From Xestospongia muta (lineage: Eukaryota > Porifera > Demospongiae > Haplosclerida > Petrosiidae), in contig OY848917.1 of the NCBI GenBank assembly GCA_963693285.1, positions 26,599,745 through 26,663,744 of the forward strand: a DNA stretch of 64,000 nucleotides. The letters run 5' to 3'. The notes under the pieces are model-generated. The model made no database searches. It had not been told where the DNA came from and was given only the letters and a program-made list of their open reading frames with translations. Both the position numbers and the translations under genes were made by a program. Shown here piece after piece: positions 1-12,806 of the stretch (position 1 is its first letter; every line of letters begins with the position of its first letter).

Positions 1-33
1 ATAATGTCATTTTTGCCTTGTGACATTAATTAT

Positions 34-46
34 GTTGCCAGGCAAC
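34..46 (+). promoter_or_regulatory. X-box-like palindrome upstream of copy 1
   Basis: The 13-bp inverted repeat GTTGCCAGGCAAC lies about 95 bp before the start-codon position. It fits the general form of RFX-factor X-boxes (GTNRCC, short spacer, RGYAAC). The same motif lies at the same distance in copies 2, 4, 5 and 6. Binding by RFX is inferred. Confidence 0.45.
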
Positions 47-139
47 AGTTTATAATACATTACAATGCGGATGTGTCGGGATGCATACATAAATTGCCTT
101 CCAGTGTTTGATTTTACATCCGACACCATTTCAAAAATT

Positions 140-1870
140 TTGTCACTTTTAAAGTTCAACAAAGACTTATATATTTTTCGTACTAATCTACGAATGATGT
201 CCATCAATAATACATAAAAATTTAAAGGAAAAGTTACTGTTGTAATAAATGATGGGTAAAAAACCCAAATATATATATGTATATATATTATAATAATAAT
301 ATGTAACTTTTAGAATAGGTTATGCTATTGCCAATCGTCTTGCTTATGATGGTGCTAAAGTTATGATTAGTAGTTGTAAGGAAACTAATGTTAAGAGGGC
401 TGTAGAATTGCTACAGAAAGAACATGGAAGTGAGTTAGTGTCTGGTGTTGTTTGTCATGTTGGTAAAGATGAGGACAGGAAATCACTGATAAAAGAGGTA
501 TTGTTAATGATGTTTGTTATTTAATGTTACATTCAATATTATACTAATAATACAAATACACTGACCTAAAATCAGTAGTTACTATATTATTGATAAACTA
601 TACTATTACTACTATACTACACGGTACAACATTTTTGTTTAATTCCAGGTCATTAAACAATTTGGCCAAATTGACATCCTAGTTGACAATGCTGGGGTAA
701 ATCCTAGTCCAGGAAAACTATTGCATGTAAGCTTAACTATTATTTATAAATAAATACATACAATTAAATAAATACAGACACATATTATGCAATATGATCT
801 AGTAATTATTTCTATTTAGGCATCTAAAGGTGAATGGAACAAGGTAAATAATAATATATTTAAAATAAAAAATGAAGTATCTGTTCTGTAGATCTGTCAT
901 GTTAATGTTATATCAAATGCTTAAATAGTACAAAGAAGCATATCCATTCATTAAAGTAAAAGTAAAGTAAATTAAAACAATAAAACTTTGTCATAATTAA
1001 TGATTATAACATACAGAGGCAATGTTGTGTTTGTGTCTTCCTATGCTGGTTTCAAACCAGTGAGTTTTGACATGTTATGAAAAAATGATATACTAATTTG
1101 ATATTTTTGTTCATAGAAATCTGTCTATTGTGTCAGTAAAATGGCTTTATTTGGTTTAACAATAGCATTAGCTAAGGAACTAGGAGAAGAGAACATTAGA
1201 GTGAATTGTATTGCACCTGGACTAATTAGAACACGCTTTGGAGAATTGGTAAGTATTACATAATGCGTCACTTTAATTTAGATGGACTTATTAAATTATA
1301 ATATTCTTAATATCACTTTTTCTTTAATTTTAGTTATTGAATAATGAAGCTTAGATTGACAGTTATATTGGTAGTGGCTGGATAAAAAGGTAACTTTGAT
1401 ACTGTATTGTGTTTGTGTTTAGTGATGAATATAGATCATTTTTTAATAATGTTGTAGTAAAGAGATTAATGTATTAGTTAAGATCGTCAGATATGTCAGT
1501 AGATACAGTATAAGCATGTAAAATATTCTTAGTAGTCATATTGTATTACTTGTTTATTTTACAAATATTCCTTTGCAATAATAAAACATTTTATAATAAT
1601 TAAACTTTAAAAAGAATTTATTAGTAGTTAATCTACTACAAATTGCATTATGTACAGCCATTGTCTGTAAAATAAACATGTTGATGTACATGACTTTCAT
1701 TCCTTCTGTCATACTAGAATGCCCATGTAAAATTTAAATTATAACATGTTTTCTATAGAATTGGTGAACCAGAAGATTGTTCTGGAGCTGTTGCTTTTCT
1801 TTGTTCAGAAGAGGCCAACTACATTACTGGGGAAACTATAACAATGGCTGGAAAGTCTGCTAGAATATAA
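140..1870 (+). pseudogene. DHRS4-like SDR pseudogene, array copy 1
   Basis: This copy follows the nine-exon plan of the intact array members but is broken. The position of the start codon holds TTG (140-142) instead of ATG. Exon 1 (to 255) carries an in-frame TAA shortly before the Rossmann-fold segment. Exon 5 (from 892) has a premature TAA and a one-base frameshift, and exon 8 (about 1335-1390) has another stop. Exon 2 (314-497), exon 3 (649-726), the 24-nt exon 4 (820-843), exon 7 and exon 9 (ending at TAA 1868-1870) remain readable. Exon 1 and its upstream DNA are closest to the broken copy at 17959, so the two probably derive from one duplication of an already damaged gene. Expression as a working enzyme is very unlikely. 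Confidence 0.88.
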
Positions 1871-2430
1871 ACAAACACATTTTGTTAAGCATCTGTTGTT
1901 ATAATAATATATATATATATTACTTTTTATTTGCTCTTTATCCACTTGAATTGTGGCTAACAAGATTTTACAGCTGCTTTTTCTCTAACAAAGTAAGATA
2001 TAGATTGCTTGCAAATGTCAGTAATAAATGTCATCGTGGACACCTTCCTATAACCACATTCTCTAAATTGCAACCAGCAGCCCCACCCTAAACTCTCAAA
2101 AAATAACTCTTATGCAAAGGGTGTCTTTTGCATTAACTTTGGCCTGTATTAGTGTACTTACAGTTTACTTATACCTACTGCAATACAAATGTGCCTCATT
2201 TGAAGCTCAGGACATTTAAACTCTATAACTATTGTCTCATTGTTCTATAGTAGTCAGCATACACAACTACTGAGTCTTAGTGGGCATTTGCTGACTACTG
2301 TCAACAATTATAGCCAACAAAAGGTAATTGTTATTTTTTTCGATTTTTTTCAGCTCAAAGGAATAACTAATTTCATAAAAATTTCAAGTAATGATTGTTG
2401 ATATCATTTTGTCCATGTAACGTTAATAAT
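1871..2430. other. Spacer module downstream of copy 1
   Basis: No gene is seen. The stretch from about 1920 to 2390 is a repeated 3' spacer module. Related copies lie at about 4420-4650, 24985-25470 and 29530-29760. Short reading frames in it are not conserved among these copies. Confidence 0.6.
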
Positions 2431-2443
2431 GTTGCCAGGCAAC
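2431..2443 (+). promoter_or_regulatory. X-box-like palindrome upstream of copy 2
   Basis: GTTGCCAGGCAAC lies 96 bp upstream of the ATG at 2539. Same motif and spacing as the other X-box-type copies. The function is inferred. Confidence 0.5.
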
Positions 2444-2538
2444 ATTTCAATGATACATTGCAATGCGGATGTGACCAGATGTACACATAAATTTGGTTTC
2501 CAATAATTGATTTTACATTCAGTAACATTTCAAACAAT

Positions 2539-4215
2539 ATGTCAGTGTTAATGTTCAACAAAGTTCTGTCTACTTTTCGTACTACTGTACGAATGATGTC
2601 TGTCAATACTACGAAAAAACTCGAAGGAAAAGTTGCTGTTGTGACAGCTTCAACTGATGGGTAAAAAAGATCATATATATTATATAATATTATGTAACAT
2701 TTAGAATAGGTTATGCTATTGCCAATCGTCTTGCTTATGATGGTGCTAAAGTTATGGTTAGTAGTCGTAAGGGAGCTAGTGTTAAGAGGGCTGTGGAATT
2801 GCTACAGAAAGAACATGGAAGTGAGTCAGTGTCTGGTGTTGTTTGTCATGTTGGTAAAGATGAGGACAGGAAATCACTGATAAAAGAGGTATTGTTAATG
2901 ATGTTTGTTATTTGATGTTACATTCAATATTATACTAATAATACAAATACACTGACCCAAAATCAGTAGTTACTATATTATTGATAAACTATGCTATTAC
3001 TACTATACTACATGGTACAACATTTTTGTTTAATTACAGGCCATTAAACAATTTGGCCAAATTGACATTCTAGTTGACAATGCTGGAATTAACCCTAGTC
3101 CAGGAAAACTATTGCACGTAAGCTTAACTATTTTGTGTGTGTGTGTGTGTGTATTACTATTATTAATTTCTCTAATAGGCATCTGAATGTGAATGGAGCA
3201 AGGTAATTAATATACTCTGAACAACATATTATATCCCATCTGTTCTGTAGATCTGTCAAGTCAATGTTATATCAAGTGCTTTATTAGTACAGGAAGCATA
3301 TCCATATATGAAAGTAAAAGGGTAAGTTAGAACAATTAAACATTTATAATTATAATATACAGAGGCAGTGTTGTGTTTGTGTCTTCCTATGCTGGTTTCA
3401 AACCAGTGAGTTTTGAACATGTTATGAAGAAATGATATAAATTTGGATAATTTTTCTGACAGAAATCTGTCTATTGTGTCAGTAAAATGGCTTTATTTGG
3501 TTTAACAATGGGATTAGCTAAGGAACTAGGAGAAGATAATATTAGAGTGAATTATATTGCACCTGGACTAATTAGAACATGCTTTGGAGAATTGGTAAGT
3601 GTGACATAAAATATTCTTATAATTGTTGATGGACATATTAAAATTAGAAGATTATTATCACTTCTTTCTTTAATTTTAGTTATTGAATAATGAAGCCTAC
3701 ATTGACAGTTATATTGGTAGTCGTTGGATAAAAAGGTAACTTTGATACTGTATTGTGTTTGTGTTTAATGATGAATATAGATCATTTTTAAAAATACTGT
3801 AGTAAAGAGATTGATTTCTTTTTCTTAGTTATTAATATATTAGTTAACATCAATAGTTTATCAGTAGATACATTAAGATATTCTTTGTAATCATATAGTA
3901 TTATTTGTTTATTTTACAAATATTCCCTTTGCAATTAGAAAAATTTAACATTAAAGAAGATTTTATTAGTTGAGCATCTACTACAAATTGCATTGTGCAC
4001 ACCCATTGTCCATAAAATAAGCATGTTGATGTACATTAATTACGTTCCTTCTGTCATACTAGAATGACCATGTAAAAATTTAATTATAACACATTTTCAA
4101 TAGAATTGGTGAACCAGAAGATTGTTCTGGAGCTGTTGCTTTTCTTTGTTCAGAAGAGGCCAACTACATTACTGGGGAGACTATAACAATTGCCGGAAAG
4201 TCTGCTAGAATATAA
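2539..4215 (+). CDS. DHRS4: DHRS4-like NADP(H)-dependent dehydrogenase/reductase, copy 2 (intact)
   Basis: Exons: 2539-2660, 2705-2888, 3040-3117, 3179-3202, 3251-3321, 3363-3405, 3463-3594, 3680-3735 and 4104-4215. They sum to 822 nt, giving 273 residues, with GT-AG at every intron. The product is a classical SDR closest in my reading to DHRS4, a carbonyl/retinal reductase family. Visible motifs are the cofactor loop TASTDGIG (36-43), SSRK (60-63, typical of NADP binding), NAG (116-118), catalytic Asn141, Ser168, Tyr178 and Lys182, and the C-terminal ITGET block. The basic N-terminus (about 20 residues) could be a mitochondrial presequence, with Met19/Met20 as alternative starts. The C-terminus ends in ARI, a weak peroxisomal-type tripeptide. 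Copy-specific change: Tyr replaces the usual Cys in the VNCIAPG block. Substrate unknown. Confidence 0.88.
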
Positions 4216-4653
4216 ACAAACACATTTTGTTGAATATCTGTTATTATTAGTAAACATATTATTAACTGACTAAAGACTTCTTATATGTAGTATTATTAAT
4301 TTTAATAAATTAATTAGTGTCATAAGCTACAAATTTAAAGCAAAAAAATCAGATATAGAACTATGAATATATTCTATAGTAAAAGTTTCTAAATTAAATT
4401 AATTGATATAAATTGTGTTTAAATGTCAGTAATAAATGTTATCATCGACACCTTCCTATAGCCACATCCTCTAAACTGCAACCAGCAGCCCCACCCTAAA
4501 CTCTCTTGTTGACTATATTTACTGCAATATCTACTGTGCCTCATTTGAAGCACAGGACATTTAAACTCTATGACTATTGCTTCATTGTTCTATAGTAGTA
4601 GTCAGCATACACTACTCTTGAATCTGTGTAAGCATTTGCTGACCACTGTCAAC

Positions 4654-4704
<51 letters not shown>

Positions 4705-6445
4705 GATTATTATAGATATAAAATAAATATAATACTATTAGAAACGCTTGTCATACAATGTGTACTCGTAGGAAATATGCTCACTGTCAACTGTTGATTT
4801 AGATGCTGAAGATTGATGTGACATCAAGATAATTCATTTTACACTTTCAGGAGTAAGTTGACTTGAGTGTTGATTGTACCTGAATATTGCACGGCTTCTT
4901 TTTGCCACAAAAGCAAGCTTTGGTGGCAAAGTACAGAGTATACATTTTCTGAGCTGCTTTAGATGGGAAAATTCCAGAACTTAAACAACTTAAGCTCAAT
5001 TTAGAGATTTGGAGGTAATTTTATTACTGTAAATATCATTTTATGCCTATATATATATAGTTTTAAAAATTTGTGGACTCTCTATCTTTTGATAACTTAA
5101 AAGACTAGTGAATAAACTATTGTTGGGACATAGTATAGTTAATGATGCCTTACATATACTTAAACATAGTCATACATGGTGAGTCTGGCAAGTGTAGCTT
5201 TACAAAATCCCTCTGATTCCATATCTGGAGATTTGTAATTAATTTGTTGTTAGATGAATAAATGGTCCAATCTCTTGTTCAATCAAACTATATCTACAAA
5301 AGTTTGCAAAACAACCAGTGAAGTCGTGTTTTCTATCACCACTTATATTATATTAATTAATTTACATCCTTTCAATAAAATCTCTTTATTATTTCATATG
5401 CTGTTAATATTATTAATAACAAACCTTTGTAATATATTCCTTTGCTAATGTTTTAAAAATGTTCCACTACTTGTTCTAGGTACAACTGATGACAAAGGTA
5501 ACATTCCTTCACATTACATCAATAAGTTAAATATGCTATAAAGAAATTGAGTTTAGCATAATGACTGCCAGATTATAAAATCAATCCTGCAAAAACCAAT
5601 CATTTATTTATTCCATCCTCTTTCTTAACATAATGAATTATTAAAAAATTTTATCCTTAATAATATAATTATGTAATATTATTATATTATATTCCTGGGC
5701 CTTCTCTAGTTATATAAATAATTACTTCATTCATTCACATTCATCCATTCTTGCCTTTCATTACTTTGTGAAAACACACTGTAAATTTAAATTTACAATG
5801 TGTTTTCACAATTTATCACTTAAATTAATTTAAAGTTATAAATACCTACAAAACTCAGCATTACGTTTTGATTTGCTTTTTCTCCGATACTTCCATACGA
5901 CAATGGGCGCGACTGCTTGTTTAATTCTACGCATCCAACGTCGTCATCACGAAGATGATTGCTTCCTTTATCCTTAATTATTAATATTCCAATTTTGGTT
6001 CCAAAAATCACATTTATTAAATTCATAAGATTATTATTCCAAAGAAAAATTATTAAGTCTTATATATAAAAAAGAAACAATTAATATAAAATCATGTTTT
6101 AAAAATTAAAGAATAACAATGCCAAAAAGGAAAGAAACAAGGATGACTACATAAGAAGCTAATCTATAAACTTTCTCTCGAATATTCAGCCGTTCACTCC
6201 TACATGGGAAGCATCAGTTCTACATGCTTTTATGCGTTCCTATATACATTCCGTTATAAGACTCTTGGTATAGCGGTATATAATATTAAAGTGGCAGGTA
6301 AAGGTCATCCTGGCCTTGCCAGCTCATATATGGAAGTATGTATATATCCATACCTCTTTTCTTTTATTGGCATACTGATCTCTACACCTTACTTTTTGTC
6401 AATTTTTTAATTGATATACATACATACATACATATATGTGTGTGT
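4216..6445. other. Spacer, first part of segmental duplication unit A
   Basis: No gene is seen. The spacer contains a (TA)n run at about 4655-4698 and a near-perfect 44-bp palindrome at 5767-5810. It is collinear with 29327-33308, which carries an extra 1.7-kb transposon. Position 5355 in this unit is the empty counterpart of that insertion. Confidence 0.7.
5767..5810. repeat. Near-perfect 44-bp palindrome
   Basis: The two 22-bp arms are reverse complements apart from one mismatched pair. The counterpart in the duplicated unit lies at about 32606-32649 and carries one further base change. Confidence 0.75.
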
Positions 6446-6687
6446 GTCACCTGATTTGCATTATTGGACCACTTCTATCAAACCGTTTGTGACCTGATTT
6501 GTGAAAAGGAACCATTGTTAAAGCATCTAAAAACGGTTTTGTATACACACAGCTACCATGAATAGTTGTGTATACAAAGCAACTATATGTATACAATATA
6601 TATATGTATATGAATATACGGCCCCTTTACTCAAATCAGGTCACAAATGTTTGCCAGAAGTGGTCTTTTATTACAAATCAGGTCACA
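6446..6687. mobile_element. MITE with long terminal inverted repeats, copy 1
   Basis: About 240 bp flanked by imperfect inverted repeats of about 75 bp. Each arm contains two copies of a GTGACCTGATTTG-type motif, one outer and one inner. No coding capacity. Related copies lie at 33309-33550 (same position in the segmental duplicate) and 58941-59196. It looks like a non-autonomous foldback/MITE. The superfamily is not clear from the ends. Confidence 0.65.
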
Positions 6688-6996
6688 TACATAAGATAAT
6701 AGTGATATGATGTTGTGCATTTAATTTATCTGACTTAAGTATCACTAAATTTTTATAAATGTGATATGATGTTGCATGAAATGTGTTGTTATTTATAATA
6801 TCTCATTAAATAATTTCGTTGATCCAAGAGGAATACATTAATTTCCTTTCTGTATAGTGTAAAAATTCACACATGACACCATTTCAAACAATATGACACT
6901 CGTTGTCTATAAAATAAACATATTGATGTACACTACTACATGCATGTTAATCAGTTGAGCTAGCATGCCCATTTAATTATAACATATTTTCTGTAG

Positions 6997-7054
6997 AATT
7001 AATGAGCCAGAAGATTTTTCTGGTGCTGTTTCATTTCTTTGTTCAGAAGAGGCC
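6997..7054 (+). pseudogene. Orphan exon 9 fragment of a DHRS4-like gene
   Basis: A splice-acceptor-like TAG is followed by 58 bp matching the start of exon 9 of the array genes (the GEPEDCSG...CSEEA region) with several changes. The match then ends abruptly. The equivalent part of the segmental duplicate (near 33830) has lost it. Confidence 0.7.
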
Positions 7055-8606
7055 AGAAAGACAGAGAAAAGGTTAAGAGAGAGGACGAGTTGTACTATTC
7101 TATGAAAAGATGAAAAAGGGACAAGTTTACAATGAAGAAGACAGTGATAGTTCTCATGTTTAAAGACTACAGGGATATATATCATTACCATAGGCAAAAT
7201 ACTAAATGCTATGATCTTATGCCATTATCACTGTCTATAGCAAATAAGTAGTTGCCACTTTCCCATAAATGCAAGTTAATTCTTTTACTCCACCTACTAC
7301 CTCCTGCATGTCACATTCAACATTGTCAGACATATTGTTTTTCATCTTTTCCTTTATTATAATATCTCCAGGTCATGTCATGCTTTATCTTTGAATAATA
7401 AAAGAGTATGAGTTGTTGAATTGTAAAAGTTTAAAGAGTAGGCATAATCAGAATTCCCATTGCTTAGTTGGCATAACATAATAAGGCAAAGTGTAAGTTG
7501 GAGAAATGGCACCTATTCAACATTTATTCTAATTTAGTAGACAAAATATGGTGACGAGCAGGCAAAATATGAGTAGGAAAAAAAGAACCAATCCAGTATA
7601 AATTCCAAATAAGTAAAGAAAATATGATTACAAGAAGGTAAAGTATGTAGGACATTTCCATCATACTTTATGTTGAAAGTATTTAATAATATTGTTTTTT
7701 CTGTTGTAATTTTTATAAAGTATATATTAGGTAAAATTTGTGCTTTTCAATATTATAACTTAATGTTTGATTGACTATTATTATTGTAATAAATATTGTT
7801 TTATTATGTGATAAAAATAGCTTGATCATGCTTGCCCCACCACTTGCTTTACAATTTACTAGTCATGATATGATCATTATAAGGTATGCTGTGTATATGA
7901 TTTAAGCCTATCTACTACTGCATGGGAGATGGTTATATTTTGTGGTTGTGTGTGTGTCTACAAAATACTGGGTTAGTAAAGAACAGAGTCTTAACTAGAT
8001 TTATAGATTTTCTACACTTAACTTTACTATTCTATCTACTATACTTTGTTAAAATGTTCAGGTACTTTGATGGTAGGCATGATGTAAGTGTGTAAATTTT
8101 ATAAGTATTATTCAGTGATCATGAAGCCATTCATATATTGAAATTGTTGACTGATTGTAATACGTGATCACTTTTATAAGTAATATCAAGTACCAAAGAT
8201 TAATTGTAACAACAGTTACATTACCAATCAATTGCCGTCTCTTCACAATATGGTTATAATTAATGAATTTAAAGAACACTTCAAAGGCTACATTTATGGT
8301 TTTTAAAATTACATTTGTAAAATGAGATCATAGACATTTGTTGCTGTACTTCTATTGAATCAAGCTACAATCATGTTGTCACATTATAATTCAAACTATA
8401 TTGTAATGTGTTGAACACTCATTGTACAGTGTGCAATGACATATAGACACACATCCCTTGTAGAGTTCCACATATAGTATGGAGGTTTTCAAAAATGCCA
8501 CGTAGTTTTGGTAAAGAGGTTTTTTCACATTAGTTTACAGTAGAAACAGTTAAGTAACTATATGCCTATAGGTTGGGCCTAATCATTTATACAGCTCAAC
8601 AATAAA

Positions 8607-8646
<40 letters not shown>

Positions 8647-9267
8647 GATCAATTTCTTTTATATACAGTCTAAATTTATGTATACAGTAAACATGTACAA
8701 TATATATTTATCCATACGTATTCTTGTATAGTATTATTGTGTCCATCCGTATTGTTCCATACATATGACATTTAATTAATGAAGAATACAGGGATGATTA
8801 TGCTAAAAAAAAGAAACAAGATGTATATGAATACAAAAATCTTTACATAAGAATTAATCAATACCATGCACTATTCAAGTATTTAGTCATTCAATCCTGC
8901 AGCTGAGTCAGTATCAGTTTAATACATTTATTCATTTCTACATATATGCCATTGTAAGACACATTGTATAGGAGTATATAGTGTTAAGTGGTAGCTAACA
9001 ATCGTTCTAGCCATAACCAAGATAAACATTTGACTAGCTACTACTAAAAGGATTTCTAGCAATCCCTACACCTTTTATTCTTTTGAAGCGTTTTTTATTA
9101 CATACATGCATGTATGTTGTGTGTTTGTGTGTGTGATGTCAAGCAATCTTTCAGTCTTCTGAGGTATCACTGAAATGTCTAAAATATGTGATGTTTCAAA
9201 ATAACAGTTTATATATCTCGTATTTCGTTACGCGATTACGCCGTAATCCATGGACCAGTTCATCTTC
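7055..9267. other. Spacer, second part of segmental duplication unit A
   Basis: No gene is seen. Collinear with about 33830-35413, with deletions on each side: this unit lacks about 80 bp near 7890, and the other lacks the segment equivalent to about 8640-8990. A (TA)n run lies at about 8608-8642. The segment near 8800-9000 is itself a diverged copy of about 6060-6310. Confidence 0.6.
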
Positions 9268-9274
9268 TATATAA
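9268..9274 (+). promoter_or_regulatory. TATA-like box upstream of copy 3
   Basis: TATATAA lies about 40 bp before the ATG at 9311. Copies 3 and 7 share this upstream type, which lacks the X-box palindrome. A conserved segment around 9219-9252 with the core TTACGCGATTACG precedes it. Promoter function is inferred from position. Confidence 0.35.
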
Positions 9275-9310
9275 TGCTATGAATTTACATGAACCGACAT
9301 TTCAAACAAT

Positions 9311-10431
9311 ATGTCAGTTTTAAAGTTCAACAAAGTCCTGTCTATTTTTCGTACTAATCTACGAATGATGTCTATCAGTACTACAAGAAAATTTGAAGGA
9401 AAAGTTGCTGTTGTGACAGCTTCAACTGATGGGTAAGAAAGATCATATATATTATATAATGTTATGTAACATTTAGAATAGGTTATGCTATTGCCAATCG
9501 TCTTGCTTATGATGGTGCTAAAGTTATGATTAGTAGTCGTAAGGGAGCTAGTGTTAAGAGAGCTGTGGAATTGCTACAGAAAGAACATGGAAGTGAGTTA
9601 GTGTCTAGTGTTGTTTGTCTTGTTGGTAAAGATGAGGACAGGAAATCACTGATAAAAGAGGTATTGTTAATGATGTTTGTTATTTAATGTTACATTCAAT
9701 ATTATACTAATAATACAAATACACTGACCCAAAATCAGTAGTTACTATATTATTGATAAACTATACTATTACTATAATACTACATGATACAACATTTTTG
9801 TTAAATTCCAGGTCATTAAACAATTTGGCCAAATTGACATTCTAGTTTACAATGCTGGAGTAAATCCTATTCCAGGAAACAATTGTATGTAAACTTAACA
9901 ATGTGTGTGTGTGTGCGTGTGTGTGTGTGTGTACATATCTGTATGCATAAGTATATATGTATATGAACTAATAGTTCTTTCTATAATAGGCATCTGAAGG
10001 TGAATGGAATAAGGTAATGAACATATTGAACATATTCTAAACAACAGAGTATCATACGTTCTGTAGATCTGTCATGTTAATGTTATATCAAGTGCTTTAT
10101 TTTGACGTGTTATGAAAAAGTAATATAATAATTAGATATTTTTCTTGACAGAAAACTATCTATTGTGTCAGTAAAACAGCTTTATTTGGTTTAATAATAG
10201 CATTAGCTAAGGAACTAGGAGAAGACAATATTAGAGTGAATTGTATTGCACCTGGACTAATTAGAACATGCTTCAAAGAATTAGTAAGTGTGACATAATA
10301 TATTCTTACGATTTTTGATAGACTTATATATTAAAATTAGAGCATTATTATTATATCTTCTTTCACTAACTTCAGTTATTGAAAAATGAAACCTACATTG
10401 CCAGTTATATTGGTAGTCATTGGAGAAAAAG
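9311..10431 (+). pseudogene. DHRS4-like SDR pseudogene, array copy 3
   Basis: Exon 1 (9311-9432) and exon 2 (9477-9660) are open and start with an ATG. Exon 3 (from 9812) has a one-base loss near its end that shifts the frame. Exon 5 is cut after about 40 nt: a deletion removes its 3' half, the next intron and all of exon 6, joining exon 5 directly to the following intron. Exon 7 and exon 8 (ending 10431) follow. No exon 9 is present; the sequence beyond exon 8 resembles spacer near 7280. The copy therefore lacks the active-site serine region and the C-terminus. It is the counterpart of copy 7 in the segmental duplication. Confidence 0.88.
9901..9934. repeat. (TG)n microsatellite in intron 3 of copy 3
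   Basis: Nearly pure GT dinucleotide run with one interruption. A shorter run lies at the same intron position in copy 2 (about 3133-3152). Confidence 0.8.
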
Positions 10432-11611
10432 GTAACTTGATACTGTTATTCATATCACTCCACCTACTACTTGCTGCTGTTGTACTTCACATTCAACATT
10501 GTCAGGCACATGGTTGTATGAGTCCTTCAATTTGCAAAATGAAGTAACATGAAGTAATTTAATAATATTGTTTTTCTGTTATAGATTTTGTAAAATAAAT
10601 AGATATTAGGTAAAATTAGTACTTTTAATATTATAACTAACTGTTTGATTGACTATTATTATTTTAATTTTTATACTATATTATATTATGTGATAAGGAT
10701 AGCTCAATCTAGCATACCCCATTCATTGGTTTTCCAGTTATTATTTAAGCAAGTGGATCTCTGGGCACAACAAGACTATACACAAGTCAAGACATTTGAT
10801 GTTGCTATATATGTATAATTTGTTGTGTATATAGCAAATAGTATAATAATTTCTTTACATGCTATGACTACACAGGTCAGTTGCTATGTTTTTTGATATA
10901 TAACTTAACTGTCTCTGTAGCTTCCAATATGGTTTTATTTAATGTATTCAAATAACACTTCAAAGGATAAATTTGTGGTTTCTTAAATTATGTTTGTGAT
11001 ATGATACCATAGACATTTGATGCATATATAGCACTTTTTTGCATGAATCTACAAGAGCATCATCACATTATAACCCAAACTTTTATATGATGTATAGCTA
11101 GCTGTACAGTATACTATGACATAAACAACCCTTGTGGAGTAGCAACCCATACACTGGCCTATTTTATATCACAACATGAACATTAGCTGTATCAGCATAC
11201 AACCTTTGTGGTTGGTCTCTAACAAATACATATTTCAATTTATATTTTGCTCGAATTAATTGACTCAGAACATGTCAAAAAATGATATCATCAAGCGTGG
11301 TAAATAAAAAAATAAGCAATATCTTTTAAATGACAGAAATCACAATGTAATCATTCTCAAAGAGAACTAATGAAGTCAATACCAAAAAGAAGCATAATAT
11401 AAGCTGTACAAAAATGGCAGAATATAATTAAAAATGCTTATTAGATTTGACATTTCTTCTTAGTAGTGATGTTTGGTCAACGTCACTCATATGTTCTGAT
11501 TGAGGTCACCCCTCTTGCCTTGATGTTTGGTTGACATCAGTCATGCATTCATATTTACATGGTTAGATATTTGGCTGATATCACTCATCTGTTCATATTA
11601 TTATTCACTGA
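10432..11611. other. Spacer with short tandem repeats
   Basis: No gene is seen. Parts match spacers near 7280, 20000 and 34340. At about 11466-11600 there are three imperfect copies of a roughly 50-bp unit, each with a TTTGG..GA..TCA.TCAT core. Confidence 0.5.
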
Positions 11612-12806
11612 CACAGGGAAAATGTTCACTTTTTTAAGTTTGGAAAATGAATGGTTTATGCATTAGTTGCAGTATTTTCATTAGTTAAAAATTACCAAGT
11701 GATGTAGTATTGTTGTTTCTTTGATGGTATTTTACCACTCTTTATGAGAATCAATGTAGAAAATAACTTGTTTTACAGACAATTGGTTTTTTGTCTCTTT
11801 ATGTTGGTTATTAATATACACTAATCCAATGATTGTAATAATAATGACAAAATGATGTACCATCAATGTAAATTATATATACATTGTTTTTCCTACAAGA
11901 GCTAGACTATCTTTCTTGTTGATTTATACAACAGACTTGTGTTTAAAAGGTTCTAGAGTGAAATGAAGGAGTGGTATAGGTATGGAGGATGGTGCAGGCC
12001 TTCCTCTCTTGGAACTTTAAGATATTAACTTGATTTCTATTATTTATTTATTTACTAATTTATTTATTAATTGCTCTTAAAAAGTAAAATAAATATATAT
12101 AATATAATTAGTAGTGTTGTTCTAGTTTGCTCAAATGGGACCATTCTTATTCTTGTCTCTTAGTTTTAGTTATTTAAACAGGCTTTTGTTTACCGATGTC
12201 AGTAATAGTCGTTAATGAGATTCTTTATGCTTTACCGCCGCGCCCCACAAGACCTTGAAGACAAAATCGTAAGTAAGTATAAAACAAAACCAAGACAACC
12301 TTGGATAGTTGTGTTGTGGTGGGCCAGCGTCTGCAATGCATCGAAATTGACCTCTGAGATTGTTACCAGCATACTCGTAAGAGTATCCGGAAGGCGGACT
12401 AGGATACGGCTGGTAGTCTCCCTTTAAACATGACGAGGTCAGGAGCATTGTGGTCCCGGTTTAGTAATGACGATGATATCCCCGAAGCTCGAAACCCAGG
12501 CGGTCCTAGCTTGCAATAGCAGGAAATCTTCGGACGATGGTTGACAAACTGGCAGTCCTAGTTTGCAATAAGTGGAAGCTTCAGTGAATGTGAGTCACGA
12601 AAGATCGTTTGGGCAACATAACTTTTTTTATAAATTTATTCAATATAAACACATAACACTACAATTGTAATAAAATCCATCATATATACATTACTTATAA
12701 AATACATGGTACAAAATGATTAGAATATTTATTATTGTATTTATAATACGAACCATTTTATTTACATCATGAAAACAACGAATGTATTCAATAGATATTT
12801 GCTGTG
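11612..12806. mobile_element. DNA element with CACAG termini, copy A (longest)
   Basis: The element starts CACAGGGAAAA and ends with the complement of CACAGCAAA, so it has short imperfect inverted termini. Two shorter relatives occur in the window: 18648-19043 and, inverted, 45337-46113. Each is this sequence with a different internal deletion. I see no transposase. The minus strand holds a 78-codon open frame (12212-12448), part of which is preserved in copy C. I could not find a convincing target-site duplication. It is a probable non-autonomous DNA transposon of unassigned superfamily. Confidence 0.6.
12212..12448 (-). other. Open frame inside CACAG element A, unknown
   Basis: 78 codons on the minus strand, in a locally GC-richer segment. 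The stretch GYSYEYAGN.LRGQFRC is kept, with only a few changes, in the independently deleted copy C at about 18800-18880 (minus strand). This suggests a formerly translated segment, either of the element or captured from a host gene. A potential GT-AG intron lies near its 3' end. I do not recognise the protein. Confidence 0.3.

Noticed and set aside
4570..4797. 75-codon frame after copy 2
   Set aside because: Translation of a (TA)n run inside spacer; not conserved in the duplicate unit.
11466..11600. Minisatellite of functional interest
   Set aside because: Three imperfect 50-bp units in spacer next to a transposon end; nothing suggests function.
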